Of a stretch of 56,681 nucleotides of DNA, positions 1 to 6,660 are shown one piece after another. Each line of letters begins with the position of its first letter. The stretch's first letter is position 1. The DNA lies in contig CAMNQF010000017.1 in the NCBI GenBank assembly GCA_946548895.1, positions 1 to 56,681 of the forward strand, given 5' to 3'. Below the pieces are notes generated by a model. The model did not search any database. It saw only the letters and a list, made by a program, of their open reading frames with translations, and had not been told where the DNA came from. This DNA is from an uncultured bacterium (lineage in GTDB: Bacteria > Bacillota > Clostridia > Oscillospirales > Oscillospiraceae). Made by a program: the position numbers and the translations under genes.

Positions 1-546
1 GTGGCGGGCCTCGTCCCGGGCCATCTCGTGGACGGTGTCGTGGATGGCGTCCAGGCCGTTCTTCTTGGCGCAGGCGGCCAGGTCGAACTTGCCCTGGGTG
101 GCGCCGAACTCGCAGTCCACCCGCCAGGCCAGGTTCTTGGCGGTGTCGGCGGTCATGTTGGGCTCCAGGTCCTCGCCCAGCAGCTCGGCGAACTTGGCGG
201 CGTGCTCGGCCTCCTCATAGGCAGCCTTCTCCCAGTACAGGCCGATCTCGGGATAGCCCTGGCGGTGGGCAATGCGGGCCATGCACAGGTACATACCCAC
301 CTCGCCGCACTCGCCGTTGAAGTTGGCCATCAGCTGCTCAAAGATGTACTTCTTGTCCTCCTCGCTGATGTCGGGGTTGTTCTTAACGGTCTTGGCGTAG
401 ATGCCGTACTCGTGCTCGGCGGCCAGCTTCATCTCACCCACCTGCTCGGTGAACTTGGAGCCGGCCACATGGCACACGGGGCACTCGGCGGGGGGCTGCT
501 CGCCCTCATAGACATAACCGCACACAGGGCAAATCCATTTTTTCAT
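1..546 (-). CDS. Reverse rubrerythrin / NADH peroxidase-type (3' end outside window)
   Basis: Peroxide-reducing non-haem iron protein of anaerobes, cytoplasmic. The rubredoxin-like iron site comes first (C6, C9, C22, C25 in two CPVC motifs), followed by the rubrerythrin four-helix domain with diiron ligands visible in the GECGE, EEAEHA and DEARH motifs. This is the reversed order compared with classical rubrerythrin. 182 codons are present and the reading frame runs off the left edge, so the last residues are missing. The start ATG has GGAGG 7-8 nt upstream. It lies 25 nt behind the PerR gene on the same strand, so the two are probably one transcript, which fits peroxide-induced expression. 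The family call is firm; the electron donor (NADH via a reductase, or rubredoxin) is not visible here. Confidence 0.9.
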   Translation of the reverse strand, partial: MKKWICPVCGYVYEGEQPPAECPVCHVAGSKFTEQVGEMKLAAEHEYGIYAKTVKNNPDISEEDKKYIFEQLMANFNGECGEVGMYLCMARIAHRQGYPEIGLYWEKAAYEEAEHAAKFAELLGEDLEPNMTADTAKNLAWRVDCEFGATQGKFDLAACAKKNGLDAIHDTVHEMARDEARH

Positions 547-571
547 GATAGTTTTCCTCCAATGTCGTTTT

Positions 572-979
572 TTAAGTTTGGGCGTCCGGCAGCGCTTCCA
601 CGCAGTCCCGGCATAAGCCGCGGACAATGAACTCGCAGCCCTCTACCCGAAAACCATATTGCACGCCCACGCCGTGCAGGTAGCCCGGCCCGGGGGAATG
701 CTCGGGCAGGTCTAAGATGACGCCGCAGCGGTTGCAAATAAAGTGGGAGTGGGGCGTAACCACGCCGTCGTAGCGCTCCTGTCCATTCACCGCGCCCACC
801 CGCCGGAGAAGCCCCCGCTCACACAGGTGGTTCAGGTTGCGGTAGACGGTGCCCAGGCTCAGATCCGGGTACTGGGACTTCATCTCCCGGTAGACCCAAT
901 CCGCTCCGGGGTGGCGGCTGGTCGCTTGAATCAGCGCCAGCATGGCGTCCCGTTTTTTGCTGGTTCGGACATTGTTCAT
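572..979 (-). CDS. perR: Fur-family peroxide regulator, PerR-like
   Basis: Metal-dependent repressor of 135 aa. The N-terminal winged helix (about residues 1-80) is followed by the dimerisation domain. Structural zinc is expected at the CNRC and CRDC Cys pairs. The regulatory metal ligands look like PerR rather than Fur: Asp in RYDG, His-x-His in PHSHF and Asp in VILDL, where Fur usually has Glu. The ATG at 979 was chosen because GGAGGAG sits 8 nt upstream; the longer open frame has no ribosome site and begins with unrelated sequence. It precedes the reverse rubrerythrin by 25 nt, the classic target of PerR, and diverges from a sensor kinase. Autoregulation is likely from the operator-like sequence in its promoter. 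Fur or Zur remain possible but are less likely. Confidence 0.8.
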   Translation of the reverse strand: MNNVRTSKKRDAMLALIQATSRHPGADWVYREMKSQYPDLSLGTVYRNLNHLCERGLLRRVGAVNGQERYDGVVTPHSHFICNRCGVILDLPEHSPGPGYLHGVGVQYGFRVEGCEFIVRGLCRDCVEALPDAQT

Positions 980-1014
980 GGCGCGTCTCCTCCTGCGCAC
1001 CGCGCTAATAGGAA

Positions 1015-1030
1015 TGATTACTGACAATAA
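1015..1030. promoter_or_regulatory. Weak PerR/Fur-box-like sequence
   Basis: Read on the minus strand, TTATTGTCAGTAATCA partly matches the 7-1-7 PerR box (about 9 of 14 defined positions). It lies directly downstream of the -10 box of the perR promoter, where a repressor would block initiation. The match is imperfect, so this is a placement-based suggestion. Confidence 0.35.
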
Positions 1031-1057
1031 AATAGCACAACGGCCTGCGTTTGTAAA
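1029..1057 (-). promoter_or_regulatory. Sigma-A-type promoter of perR-rubrerythrin
   Basis: On the minus strand TTTACA, a 17-nt spacer, then TATTTT. It lies about 50 nt upstream of the perR start codon. Confidence 0.6.
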
Positions 1058-1187
1058 GGGCTTTTTGCAAAAAACCCGGCGGAAATTTTGCCCGGTTTGC
1101 ACCGGCGGGCGCCGCGTGGTATAATCAGTTTAATACCTTTACTTTTGTGCCGCCCTTCCGGGGCGGGGACGCCGGGGAGTGTACGCC

Positions 1188-2432
1188 ATGCTGAAAAAGC
1201 TGCGGTGGAAGTTCGTTTTCATGATTATGGTGCTGCTGGCGGCGGTGCTGGGCACGGCCCTGGCGGTGCAGACCGCCTCCGCCGCCCGGCAGTACCGGGA
1301 GGAGACGGACAGGGTGCTGCGCTGGGCGCTGGACCGGGGGACGGCGGCGCTGGACCCCTTCCGTCCGGACACGGGGGGCGGCTTCACCCGGGATGACGAG
1401 CTGTATACCCTGATCCCCGCCTTCTGCGCCATCGTGGACCGGGGCGGGCGGACGGTGCTGGCCATCAGCTACAACGCCGCCGTGGACGAGGGGGACGTGG
1501 CCCGTGCGGTGGCGGGGGCGCTGGCCGCCGGGACCCCGTCTGGGGAGCTGAAGGACCTGGGCCTGCGTTTTCTCGTGGAATCCGGGAGCCTGCGGCTGAA
1601 CATCGCCTTCGCCAGCCTGGACTGGGAGCGCAGCGCCATCCGTCGGCAGGCGGCCACCGCCGCCCTGGTGCTGGCGGCGGCGCTGGCGGGGTTCTTCGCG
1701 GTGAGCGCGGCGCTGTCCCGGTGGCTGGTGCGTCCGGTGGAGGAGAGCTGGAAGCGCCAGCGGCAGTTCGTGGCCGACGCCTCCCACGAGCTGAAAACCC
1801 CCCTCACCGTCCTGCTGGCGGACGCGGACATCCTGCTCGACCACCCCGGGGACACCATTGAGAACCAGCGCCGGTGGGTGGAGCACCTACGGGGCGAGGG
1901 CCTGCGGATGAAGGGGCTGGTGGAGGACCTGCTGTACCTGGCCCGGGGGGACGCCGCCGGGCTGGCACGCCCCCAGGGCCGGGCGGACCTGTCCGCGCTC
2001 TGCGAGGACTGCGTCATGTCCTTTGAGCCGGTGGCCTTTGAGGCGGGGCTGACCCTGAACAGCCGGATCGCCCCCGGCCTGTCCGCCGCCGGGGACGGGG
2101 AGGAGCTGCGGCGGCTGTGCGCCATCCTGCTGGACAACGCCTGTAAATACTGCGAGCCGGGCGGAACGGTGACCGTCACCCTGGAAAGGACGGAACGGGC
2201 GGTGCTCACCGTCCACAACACCGGGGAACCCATCCCGGCCGAGGCCCAGCCCCACCTCTTCGAGCGGTTCTACCGGGCGGACGCCGCCCGGAGCCGGGAC
2301 GCCGGCGGGTACGGCCTGGGGCTGTCCATCGCCGCCGCCATTGTGGAGCGGCACCGGGGAAAGATTGCCGTCCACAGCGCTCCGGGAGAGGGGACGGCCT
2401 TTACCGTCACGCTGCCGCTGTGCTCCGCATAG
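1188..2432 (+). CDS. Orphan membrane sensor histidine kinase
   Basis: A 414-aa two-transmembrane sensor kinase. TM1 is at about residues 4-28 (KFVFMIMVLLAAVLG), a roughly 100-residue extracytoplasmic loop follows, and TM2 is at about 150-175. The HisKA H-box DASHELKTPLT comes next, then the HATPase N-box (LDNACKYCEPGG) and G-box (GGYGLGLSIAAAIVERHRG). All catalytic motifs are intact. There is no clear HAMP or PAS. ATG 1188 has GGGGAG 8 nt upstream; an in-frame GTG at 1179 is a possible alternative. No response regulator lies next to it: upstream is the divergent perR and downstream a strong terminator, so the gene appears monocistronic and its partner must be encoded elsewhere. Family call firm, signal unknown. 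Confidence 0.85.
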   Translation: MLKKLRWKFVFMIMVLLAAVLGTALAVQTASAARQYREETDRVLRWALDRGTAALDPFRPDTGGGFTRDDELYTLIPAFCAIVDRGGRTVLAISYNAAVDEGDVARAVAGALAAGTPSGELKDLGLRFLVESGSLRLNIAFASLDWERSAIRRQAATAALVLAAALAGFFAVSAALSRWLVRPVEESWKRQRQFVADASHELKTPLTVLLADADILLDHPGDTIENQRRWVEHLRGEGLRMKGLVEDLLYLARGDAAGLARPQGRADLSALCEDCVMSFEPVAFEAGLTLNSRIAPGLSAAGDGEELRRLCAILLDNACKYCEPGGTVTVTLERTERAVLTVHNTGEPIPAEAQPHLFERFYRADAARSRDAGGYGLGLSIAAAIVERHRGKIAVHSAPGEGTAFTVTLPLCSA

Positions 2433-2436
2433 ACAG

Positions 2437-2468
2437 TTCCGGGGCCCGTACGGGCCCCGGAATTTTTT
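2437..2468 (+). terminator. Strong intrinsic terminator after the sensor kinase
   Basis: A perfect 26-nt palindrome (TTCCGGGGCCCG, TA, mirrored arm) directly followed by six T residues, starting 5 nt after the stop codon. Confidence 0.92.
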
Positions 2469-2478
2469 CTCCATCCCC

Positions 2479-2507
2479 TTGACATCCGGCCGCCGTTGTG
2501 CTAACAT
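2479..2507 (+). promoter_or_regulatory. Sigma-A promoter of the metal-efflux operon
   Basis: TTGACA at 2479-2484, 17-nt spacer, TAACAT at 2502-2507, about 43 nt before the arsR-type gene. The operator below overlaps its -10 box. Confidence 0.8.
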
Positions 2508-2525
2508 ATGCACAGTTGTTCATAT
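2506..2525. promoter_or_regulatory. ArsR/SmtB-type operator palindrome
   Basis: ATATGCACAGTTGTTCATAT is a 20-bp inverted repeat with one mismatched pair around a central GT. The ATATG-ACA / TGT-CATAT halves resemble the imperfect 12-2-12 repeats bound by SmtB/CzrA/CadC repressors. It overlaps the -10 box and the expected transcription start, so metal-free repressor would block RNA polymerase. Confidence 0.75.
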
Positions 2526-2550
2526 ATTAGTCAATTGAAAGGAGGGTCCC

Positions 2551-2913
2551 ATGGACGGGAACACTGATATTGAGCGCTGCGGCTGCCTGTTCGTCCACGA
2601 GGACGCCGTAAACGCGGTGCTGGGCGGGATGCCCAGCGACGAAACCCTGTACGACCTGGCGGAGCTGTTCAAGGTGTTCGGCGACTCCACCCGGATCAAG
2701 ATCCTGTACGCCCTGTTCGAGGCGGAGCTGTGCGTGTGCGATATCTCCAAGCTGCTGGGGCTCACCCAGTCGGCGGTGTCCCACCAGCTCCGGGTGCTGA
2801 AGGGGAGCCGCCTGGTGAAGTTCCGCCGGGAGGGCAAGACCGTGTTCTACTCCCTGGCTGACGGGCACGTGCGCAAGATCATCGCCCAGGGGATGGAACA
2901 CGTCAACGAATAA
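2551..2913 (+). CDS. ArsR/SmtB-family metal-sensing repressor (CadC/SmtB-like)
   Basis: A 120-aa winged-helix repressor expected to leave DNA on binding Cd/Zn/Pb. It carries both known sensor sites. The CadC-type thiolate site is represented by N-terminal Cys10 and Cys12 plus Cys61 and Cys63 in ELCVCDIS. The SmtB-type alpha-5 site is represented by Asp104, His106, His117 and Glu120 (DGH...H..E). The recognition helix is LTQSAVSHQLRVL. ATG at 2551 has AAAGGAGG 7 nt upstream. First gene of an operon with the HMA protein (17-nt gap) and the P-type ATPase; an operator overlaps its own promoter, so it is autoregulated. Which metal is sensed in vivo cannot be read from the sequence. Confidence 0.9.
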   Translation: MDGNTDIERCGCLFVHEDAVNAVLGGMPSDETLYDLAELFKVFGDSTRIKILYALFEAELCVCDISKLLGLTQSAVSHQLRVLKGSRLVKFRREGKTVFYSLADGHVRKIIAQGMEHVNE

Positions 2914-2930
2914 GAAAGGAAGTCATCGCT

Positions 2931-3143
2931 ATGAAAAAGACTTTTAAGCTCATCGACCTGGACTGCGCCAACTGCGCCGCCAAAATGGAGGACGCCATCA
3001 AGAAGCTGCCCGGCGTCACCGGCGCCACCGTCAGCTTCCTCACCCAGAAAATGACCATTGAGGCGGACGACGTGGACGCGGTGATGAAGGACGTGGTGAA
3101 GGTCTGCCGCAAGGTGGAACCCGACTGCGAGATCGTGCTGTGA
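2931..3143 (+). CDS. Stand-alone HMA-domain metal-binding protein
   Basis: A 70-aa heavy-metal-associated domain protein with the ferredoxin-like fold pattern and the metal site LDCANCAAKMEDAI (Cys15 and Cys18). The LDCANC form, with acidic Asp before the first Cys and no Met, is typical of HMA domains of Cd/Zn/Pb ATPases rather than of copper chaperones (GMTCxxC). Two extra Cys occur near the C-terminus (CRK, DCE). It sits between the repressor and an ATPase that has no HMA domain of its own, so it most likely acts as that pump's detached metal-binding domain or metallochaperone. AAAGGA lies about 11 nt before the ATG. Confidence 0.88.
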   Translation: MKKTFKLIDLDCANCAAKMEDAIKKLPGVTGATVSFLTQKMTIEADDVDAVMKDVVKVCRKVEPDCEIVL

Positions 3144-3193
3144 GCCGGACCTTCTGGGACCGGGTTGCCTGGCTGTACGACCTGAGCCATTGA
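3140..3193 (+). pseudogene. Remnant 5' end of a SAM-dependent methyltransferase gene
   Basis: A GTG overlapping the HMA stop codon opens a 17-codon frame reading SRTFWDRVAWLYDLSH, then TGA. The FWDRVAxLYDL pattern is the usual N-terminus of small UbiE-like class I methyltransferases, which in Clostridia often sit in ArsR-type metal operons. The overlap of start and stop fits a formerly coupled gene. Nothing of the remaining roughly 180 codons is left, so it looks like a deletion relic. The resemblance is short and by eye; it may also be chance. Confidence 0.45.
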
Positions 3194-3206
3194 AGCAACC
3201 GCCAAA

Positions 3207-3243
3207 GGGGCCCCCGCGAAAGCGCCTCTCAGCTTTCGTGGGG
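3207..3243. repeat. Intergenic palindromic element, copy A
   Basis: Begins GGGGCCCCCGCGAAAGC; arms 3212-3223 and 3232-3243 form a 12-bp hairpin with one G-T pair and an 8-nt loop. A sister copy lies between serC and serA at 6587-6625 with matching changes in both arms. Confidence 0.55.
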
Positions 3244-3352
3244 AGAGGAGAGACAGTGGAGTGAACGAGCTTTCGCCGCAGGCGGAAGCGAGAGATGCGA
3301 AACTTGTCTCGACGAAAGCGGACTGTACATCCGTGTTAGGAGTTGATTTGTT
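3244..3352. other. Structured non-coding stretch before the P-type ATPase
   Basis: No gene. It contains GCTTTCGCC-GCA-GGCGGAAGC, a 9-bp hairpin with one mismatch, enclosed by GAGACA and TGTCTC, and ends with TAGGAG, the ribosome site of the ATPase. Whether it is a regulatory RNA, an mRNA-processing site or a dispersed repeat cannot be decided by eye. Confidence 0.4.
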
Positions 3353-5251
3353 ATGACCAGAAAGCAAAAAAAGACGCTGATCCGCATCATCGTGGCGGCG
3401 GCGCTGCTGCTGTCGGCGGTATTTCTGCCGCCCATCCGAACGCCCTTCGGCGTCCCGCCGCTCACCAACCGGCTGGATGGGGATGTGTTCGCCCTCTCCC
3501 CCATCTGGCTGTATTTCGCGGCCTATTTCACCATCGGCTGGGACATCCTGTGGAAGGCCGTGCGCAACATCGGCCGCGGGCAGGTCTTTGACGAGAACTT
3601 TTTGATGTGCGTGGCCACCATCGGCGCGTTTATCCTGGGGGAGACCTCCGAGGCCGTGGGGGTCATGCTGTTCTACCAGGTGGGGGAGCTGTTCCAGAGC
3701 TACGCCGTGGGCAAGTCCCGGAAATCCATCGCCCAGCTTATGGACATCCGCCCCGACGTGGCCAACGTGGAGCGGGACGGCCAGATCCTGGAGGTGGACC
3801 CCGAGGAGGTGGCGGTGGGCGAGGTCATCGTCATCCGCCCCGGGGAAAAGGTCCCCCTGGACGGCGTGGTGATTGAGGGCTCCTCCGCCCTGAACACCGC
3901 CGCCCTCACCGGCGAGTCCGCCCCCCGGGACGTGGCCCCAGGCGGGGAGCTGCTGTCCGGCTGCGTCAACATCACGGGGCTGCTGAAGGCCCGGGTGGCC
4001 AAAGAGTTCGGCCAGTCCACCGTGGCCAAAATTCTGGACCTGGTGGAAAACGCCGCCGCCAAAAAGGCAAAGGCGGAGAACTTTATCACCCGGTTCGCCA
4101 AATACTACACCCCCGCCGTGGTGTTCGCCGCCCTGGCCCTGGCGGTAATCCCCTCCCTGGCCACGGGGAACTGGTCCATCTGGGTCCACCGGGCCCTCAC
4201 CTTCCTGGTGATCTCCTGCCCCTGCGCCCTGGTGATCTCCATCCCCCTGTCCTTCTTCGGGGGCATCGGCGGAGCGTCGGCCCAGGGCATCCTGGTGAAG
4301 GGCGGCAGCTACCTGGAACTGCTGGCCAAGACGGAGACGGTGGTGTTCGACAAGACCGGCACCCTCACCCAGGGGGTGTTCGAGGTGACGGCGCTGGTCC
4401 CCGCCCCCGGCGTGGAGGAGCACACGCTGCTGGAGGCCGCCGCCCTGGCGGAGGCGCACTCCGGCCACCCCATCGCCCAGTCCCTGCGCCGGGCGCTGGG
4501 CGGGGACACCGATCCCACCCGGGTGACGGACGTGGAGGAGGCCCCCGGCCACGGCGTGTCCGCCCTGGTGGACGGCAGGCGGGTGCTGGCGGGCAATGAA
4601 AAGCTGATGAGGCGGGAAAATATTGACTTCCAGCCCTGCGGTCAGGCGGGCACGGTGGTCTACGTGGCCCAGGACGGCCAATACCTGGGCTGCGCCGTCA
4701 TCGCCGACCAGGTGAAGCCCACCGCCGCCGCCGCCGTCAAGGCCCTGAAGAGCCGGGGCATCCGCACCGTCATGCTCACCGGGGACAGCCAGGCGGTGGG
4801 CCAGGCGGTGGCCGCCCAGCTGGGGCTGGACCAGGTCCACGCCCAGCTGCTGCCCGGCGACAAGGTGGACCGGCTGGAGGAGCTGCTCCGGCGCAAGAGC
4901 CCCAAGGGCGTGCTGGCCTATGTGGGGGACGGCGTCAACGACGCTCCGGTGCTCTCCCGGGCGGACGTGGGCATCGCCATGGGGGCCATGGGGTCGGACG
5001 CCGCCATCGAGGCCGCCGACGTGGTGCTCATGGACGACGACCCCGCCAAGCTGGTCCGGGCCATGGACATCGCCCGGAAGTGCCTGGGCATCGTCAGGCA
5101 GAACATCGTGTTCGCCCTGGGGGTGAAGGCCCTGTTCCTCCTCCTGGGGGCGCTGGGCAAGACCACCATGTGGGGGGCGGTGTTCGCCGACGTGGGGGTG
5201 GCCGTCATCGCCATCCTCAACGCCACGAGGATGCTAAAAGCCAGGCCGTGA
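3353..5251 (+). CDS. Cd/Zn/Pb-exporting P1B-type ATPase
   Basis: A 632-aa heavy-metal efflux pump of the inner membrane. Transmembrane helices lie near residues 10-30, 50-75 and 80-110; the actuator TGES motif is in ALTGESAP. The transport-site motif SCPCALVIS has Cys289-Pro-Cys291, the phosphorylated Asp333 is in DKTGT, the HP signature is in SGHPIAQ, and the ATP site is seen in MLTGDS and GDGVNDAP. The last helices contain Lys (GVKALFLLLG) and Asp (FADVGVAVIAILNA) as in ZntA/CadA, which argues for Zn/Cd/Pb rather than Cu. It lacks the usual N-terminal HMA domain; that domain is encoded separately upstream. TAGGAG 10 nt before the ATG supports the start. A terminator follows. Confidence 0.93.
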   Translation: MTRKQKKTLIRIIVAAALLLSAVFLPPIRTPFGVPPLTNRLDGDVFALSPIWLYFAAYFTIGWDILWKAVRNIGRGQVFDENFLMCVATIGAFILGETSEAVGVMLFYQVGELFQSYAVGKSRKSIAQLMDIRPDVANVERDGQILEVDPEEVAVGEVIVIRPGEKVPLDGVVIEGSSALNTAALTGESAPRDVAPGGELLSGCVNITGLLKARVAKEFGQSTVAKILDLVENAAAKKAKAENFITRFAKYYTPAVVFAALALAVIPSLATGNWSIWVHRALTFLVISCPCALVISIPLSFFGGIGGASAQGILVKGGSYLELLAKTETVVFDKTGTLTQGVFEVTALVPAPGVEEHTLLEAAALAEAHSGHPIAQSLRRALGGDTDPTRVTDVEEAPGHGVSALVDGRRVLAGNEKLMRRENIDFQPCGQAGTVVYVAQDGQYLGCAVIADQVKPTAAAAVKALKSRGIRTVMLTGDSQAVGQAVAAQLGLDQVHAQLLPGDKVDRLEELLRRKSPKGVLAYVGDGVNDAPVLSRADVGIAMGAMGSDAAIEAADVVLMDDDPAKLVRAMDIARKCLGIVRQNIVFALGVKALFLLLGALGKTTMWGAVFADVGVAVIAILNATRMLKARP

Positions 5252-5342
5252 ATCCGCGGGGAGAAGGGGTCTGCATCCTGCCCCGGCGGGAGCGGCGCGG
5301 GCAAATACCGGCCAGTCCGCGGCCCGTGCGGACGAAATACCC

Positions 5343-5371
5343 AAAGCCCCCCTGTACAGGGGGGCTTTTTT
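5343..5371 (+). terminator. Intrinsic terminator of the metal-efflux operon
   Basis: AAAGCCCCCCTG/CAGGGGGGCTTT hairpin with a TA loop and a run of T residues, about 90 nt after the ATPase stop codon. Confidence 0.92.
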
Positions 5372-5385
5372 GGCCTTTCTGGGCA

Positions 5386-5415
5386 TTGACAGAGGGCCTG
5401 AGAAAAACATATAAT
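5386..5415 (+). promoter_or_regulatory. Sigma-A promoter of serC-serA
   Basis: TTGACA, 18-nt spacer, TATAAT (both consensus). The 5' leader holds a GC hairpin with identical arms CCCGCGGG at 5451-5458 and 5470-5477 just before the ribosome site; its role is unknown. Confidence 0.85.
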
Positions 5416-5499
5416 AAGGTACGCTAAAGCGGTAAAATGCAGGATTTGGCCCCGCGGGATGCAAAACGCCCCGCGGGAGCAATCAAGGAGGAAGAGATC

Positions 5500-6585
5500 A
5501 TGGGAACGGAACGCGTTTACAACTTCTCCGCCGGCCCGTCCATGCTGCCCTTAGAGGTGCTGGAGCGGGCGGGGCGCGAGATCACCAACTACCAGGGCTC
5601 CGGGATGTCCGTGATGGAGATGAGCCACCGCTCCAAGGTGTTCCAGAAAATTTTTGACGACACCAAGGCCAGCTTCATCCGGCTGTTCCATGTGCCCGCC
5701 AACTATAAGGTGCTGTTTTTGCAGGGCGGGGCCTCCAGCCAGTTCTCCATGGTCCCCCTGAACCTCATCGGCAGGACCGGGAAGGCGGACTACGCCGTCA
5801 CCGGCAACTTCGCCAACGTGGCCTACAAGGAGGCCAAGAAGTACGGCCAGATTAATCTGGCCGCCTCCAGCGAGGACAAAAACCACACCTACATTCCCGC
5901 CCAGGGTCAGCTGAAGCTGGATCCCCAGGCCAGCTACTTCTATTACTGCGCCAACAACACCATCTACGGCACCGAGTGGCAGTACGTGCCCGACACCGGG
6001 GACGTGCCCATCGTATGCGATATGTCGTCCAACTTCCTGTCCCGACCGGTGGACGTGTCCAAGTACGGGATCATCTTCGGCGGGGCCCAGAAGAACCTGG
6101 CCCCGGCGGGGCTCACCATCGCCGTGGTCCGGGAGGACCTGGCGGGCCATGAGTTGCCCTATACCCCGCTGATGATGAACTACAAGACCATGATCGACAA
6201 GGACTCCATGTACAACACCCCGCCCTGCTGGTGCATCTATATGCTGGGGCTGGTGCTGGAGTGGCTGGACTCCAAAGGCGGCGTGGAGGGCATGGAGAAG
6301 ATCAAGCACGGCAAGGCCGCGCTGCTTTACGATGTGCTGGACAACTCCAGGCTGTTCACCTGCGCGGCGGAGAAGGACAGCCGCTCCGACATGAACGTCA
6401 CCTTCCGCTCCGCCAGCGAGGAGCTGGACGCCAAATTTGTGAAGGAGGCCACGGAGGCCGGGTTCACCAACCTGAAGGGCCACCGCAGCGTGGGCGGTAT
6501 GCGCGCCTCCATTTATAACGCAATGCCTGTGGAAGGGGTCGAGAAATTGGCCGATTTCATCAAAGCGTTTGACAAGAATAACTGA
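5500..6585 (+). CDS. serC: Phosphoserine aminotransferase
   Basis: Converts 3-phosphohydroxypyruvate and glutamate to phosphoserine and 2-oxoglutarate; PLP enzyme, cytoplasmic, fold-type I class V. 361 aa, normal for the family. N-terminus YNFSAGPSMLP and SGMSVMEMSHRS are family signatures; the PLP lysine lies in YGIIFGGAQKNLAPAG; the C-terminal RSVGGMRASIYNAM is also characteristic. AAGGAGG 8 nt before ATG 5500 marks the start; an upstream in-frame ATG is not used. It is followed by serA 75 nt downstream, so two of the three serine-pathway genes form an operon; a serB phosphatase is not in the window. Confidence 0.97.
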   Translation: MGTERVYNFSAGPSMLPLEVLERAGREITNYQGSGMSVMEMSHRSKVFQKIFDDTKASFIRLFHVPANYKVLFLQGGASSQFSMVPLNLIGRTGKADYAVTGNFANVAYKEAKKYGQINLAASSEDKNHTYIPAQGQLKLDPQASYFYYCANNTIYGTEWQYVPDTGDVPIVCDMSSNFLSRPVDVSKYGIIFGGAQKNLAPAGLTIAVVREDLAGHELPYTPLMMNYKTMIDKDSMYNTPPCWCIYMLGLVLEWLDSKGGVEGMEKIKHGKAALLYDVLDNSRLFTCAAEKDSRSDMNVTFRSASEELDAKFVKEATEAGFTNLKGHRSVGGMRASIYNAMPVEGVEKLADFIKAFDKNN

Positions 6586-6586
6586 T

Positions 6587-6625
6587 GGGGCCCCCACGCA
6601 AGCCCGGCGCAGCGGGTTGCGTGGG
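6587..6625. repeat. Intergenic palindromic element, copy B
   Basis: Starts GGGGCCCCCACGCAAGC, 15 of 17 bases identical to copy A at 3207. The arms pair as CCCACGCAA/TTGCGTGGG plus CCC/GGG with a bulged G. The differences from copy A are compensated in the opposite arm, so the hairpin is conserved. Confidence 0.55.
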
Positions 6626-6660
6626 AGGAATCCCATAAACTATCGTTTGAGGTGAAAACC

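Noticed and set aside
3194-3352. NiCo (czcD) or other metal riboswitch before the P-type ATPase
   Set aside because: The stretch is structured, but I could not find the conserved junction sequences of the NiCo riboswitch; left as an uncharacterised structured region.
2903-4840. 645-codon open frame on the minus strand across the P-type ATPase
   Set aside because: It is antisense to an ATPase with all catalytic motifs. The translation is Gly/His/Leu-rich without any recognisable motif, a usual by-product of GC-rich third codon positions.
5451-5477. T-box or serine-responsive riboswitch before serC
   Set aside because: Only a short GC hairpin is present; the leader is too short for a T-box and has no T-box sequence or antiterminator.
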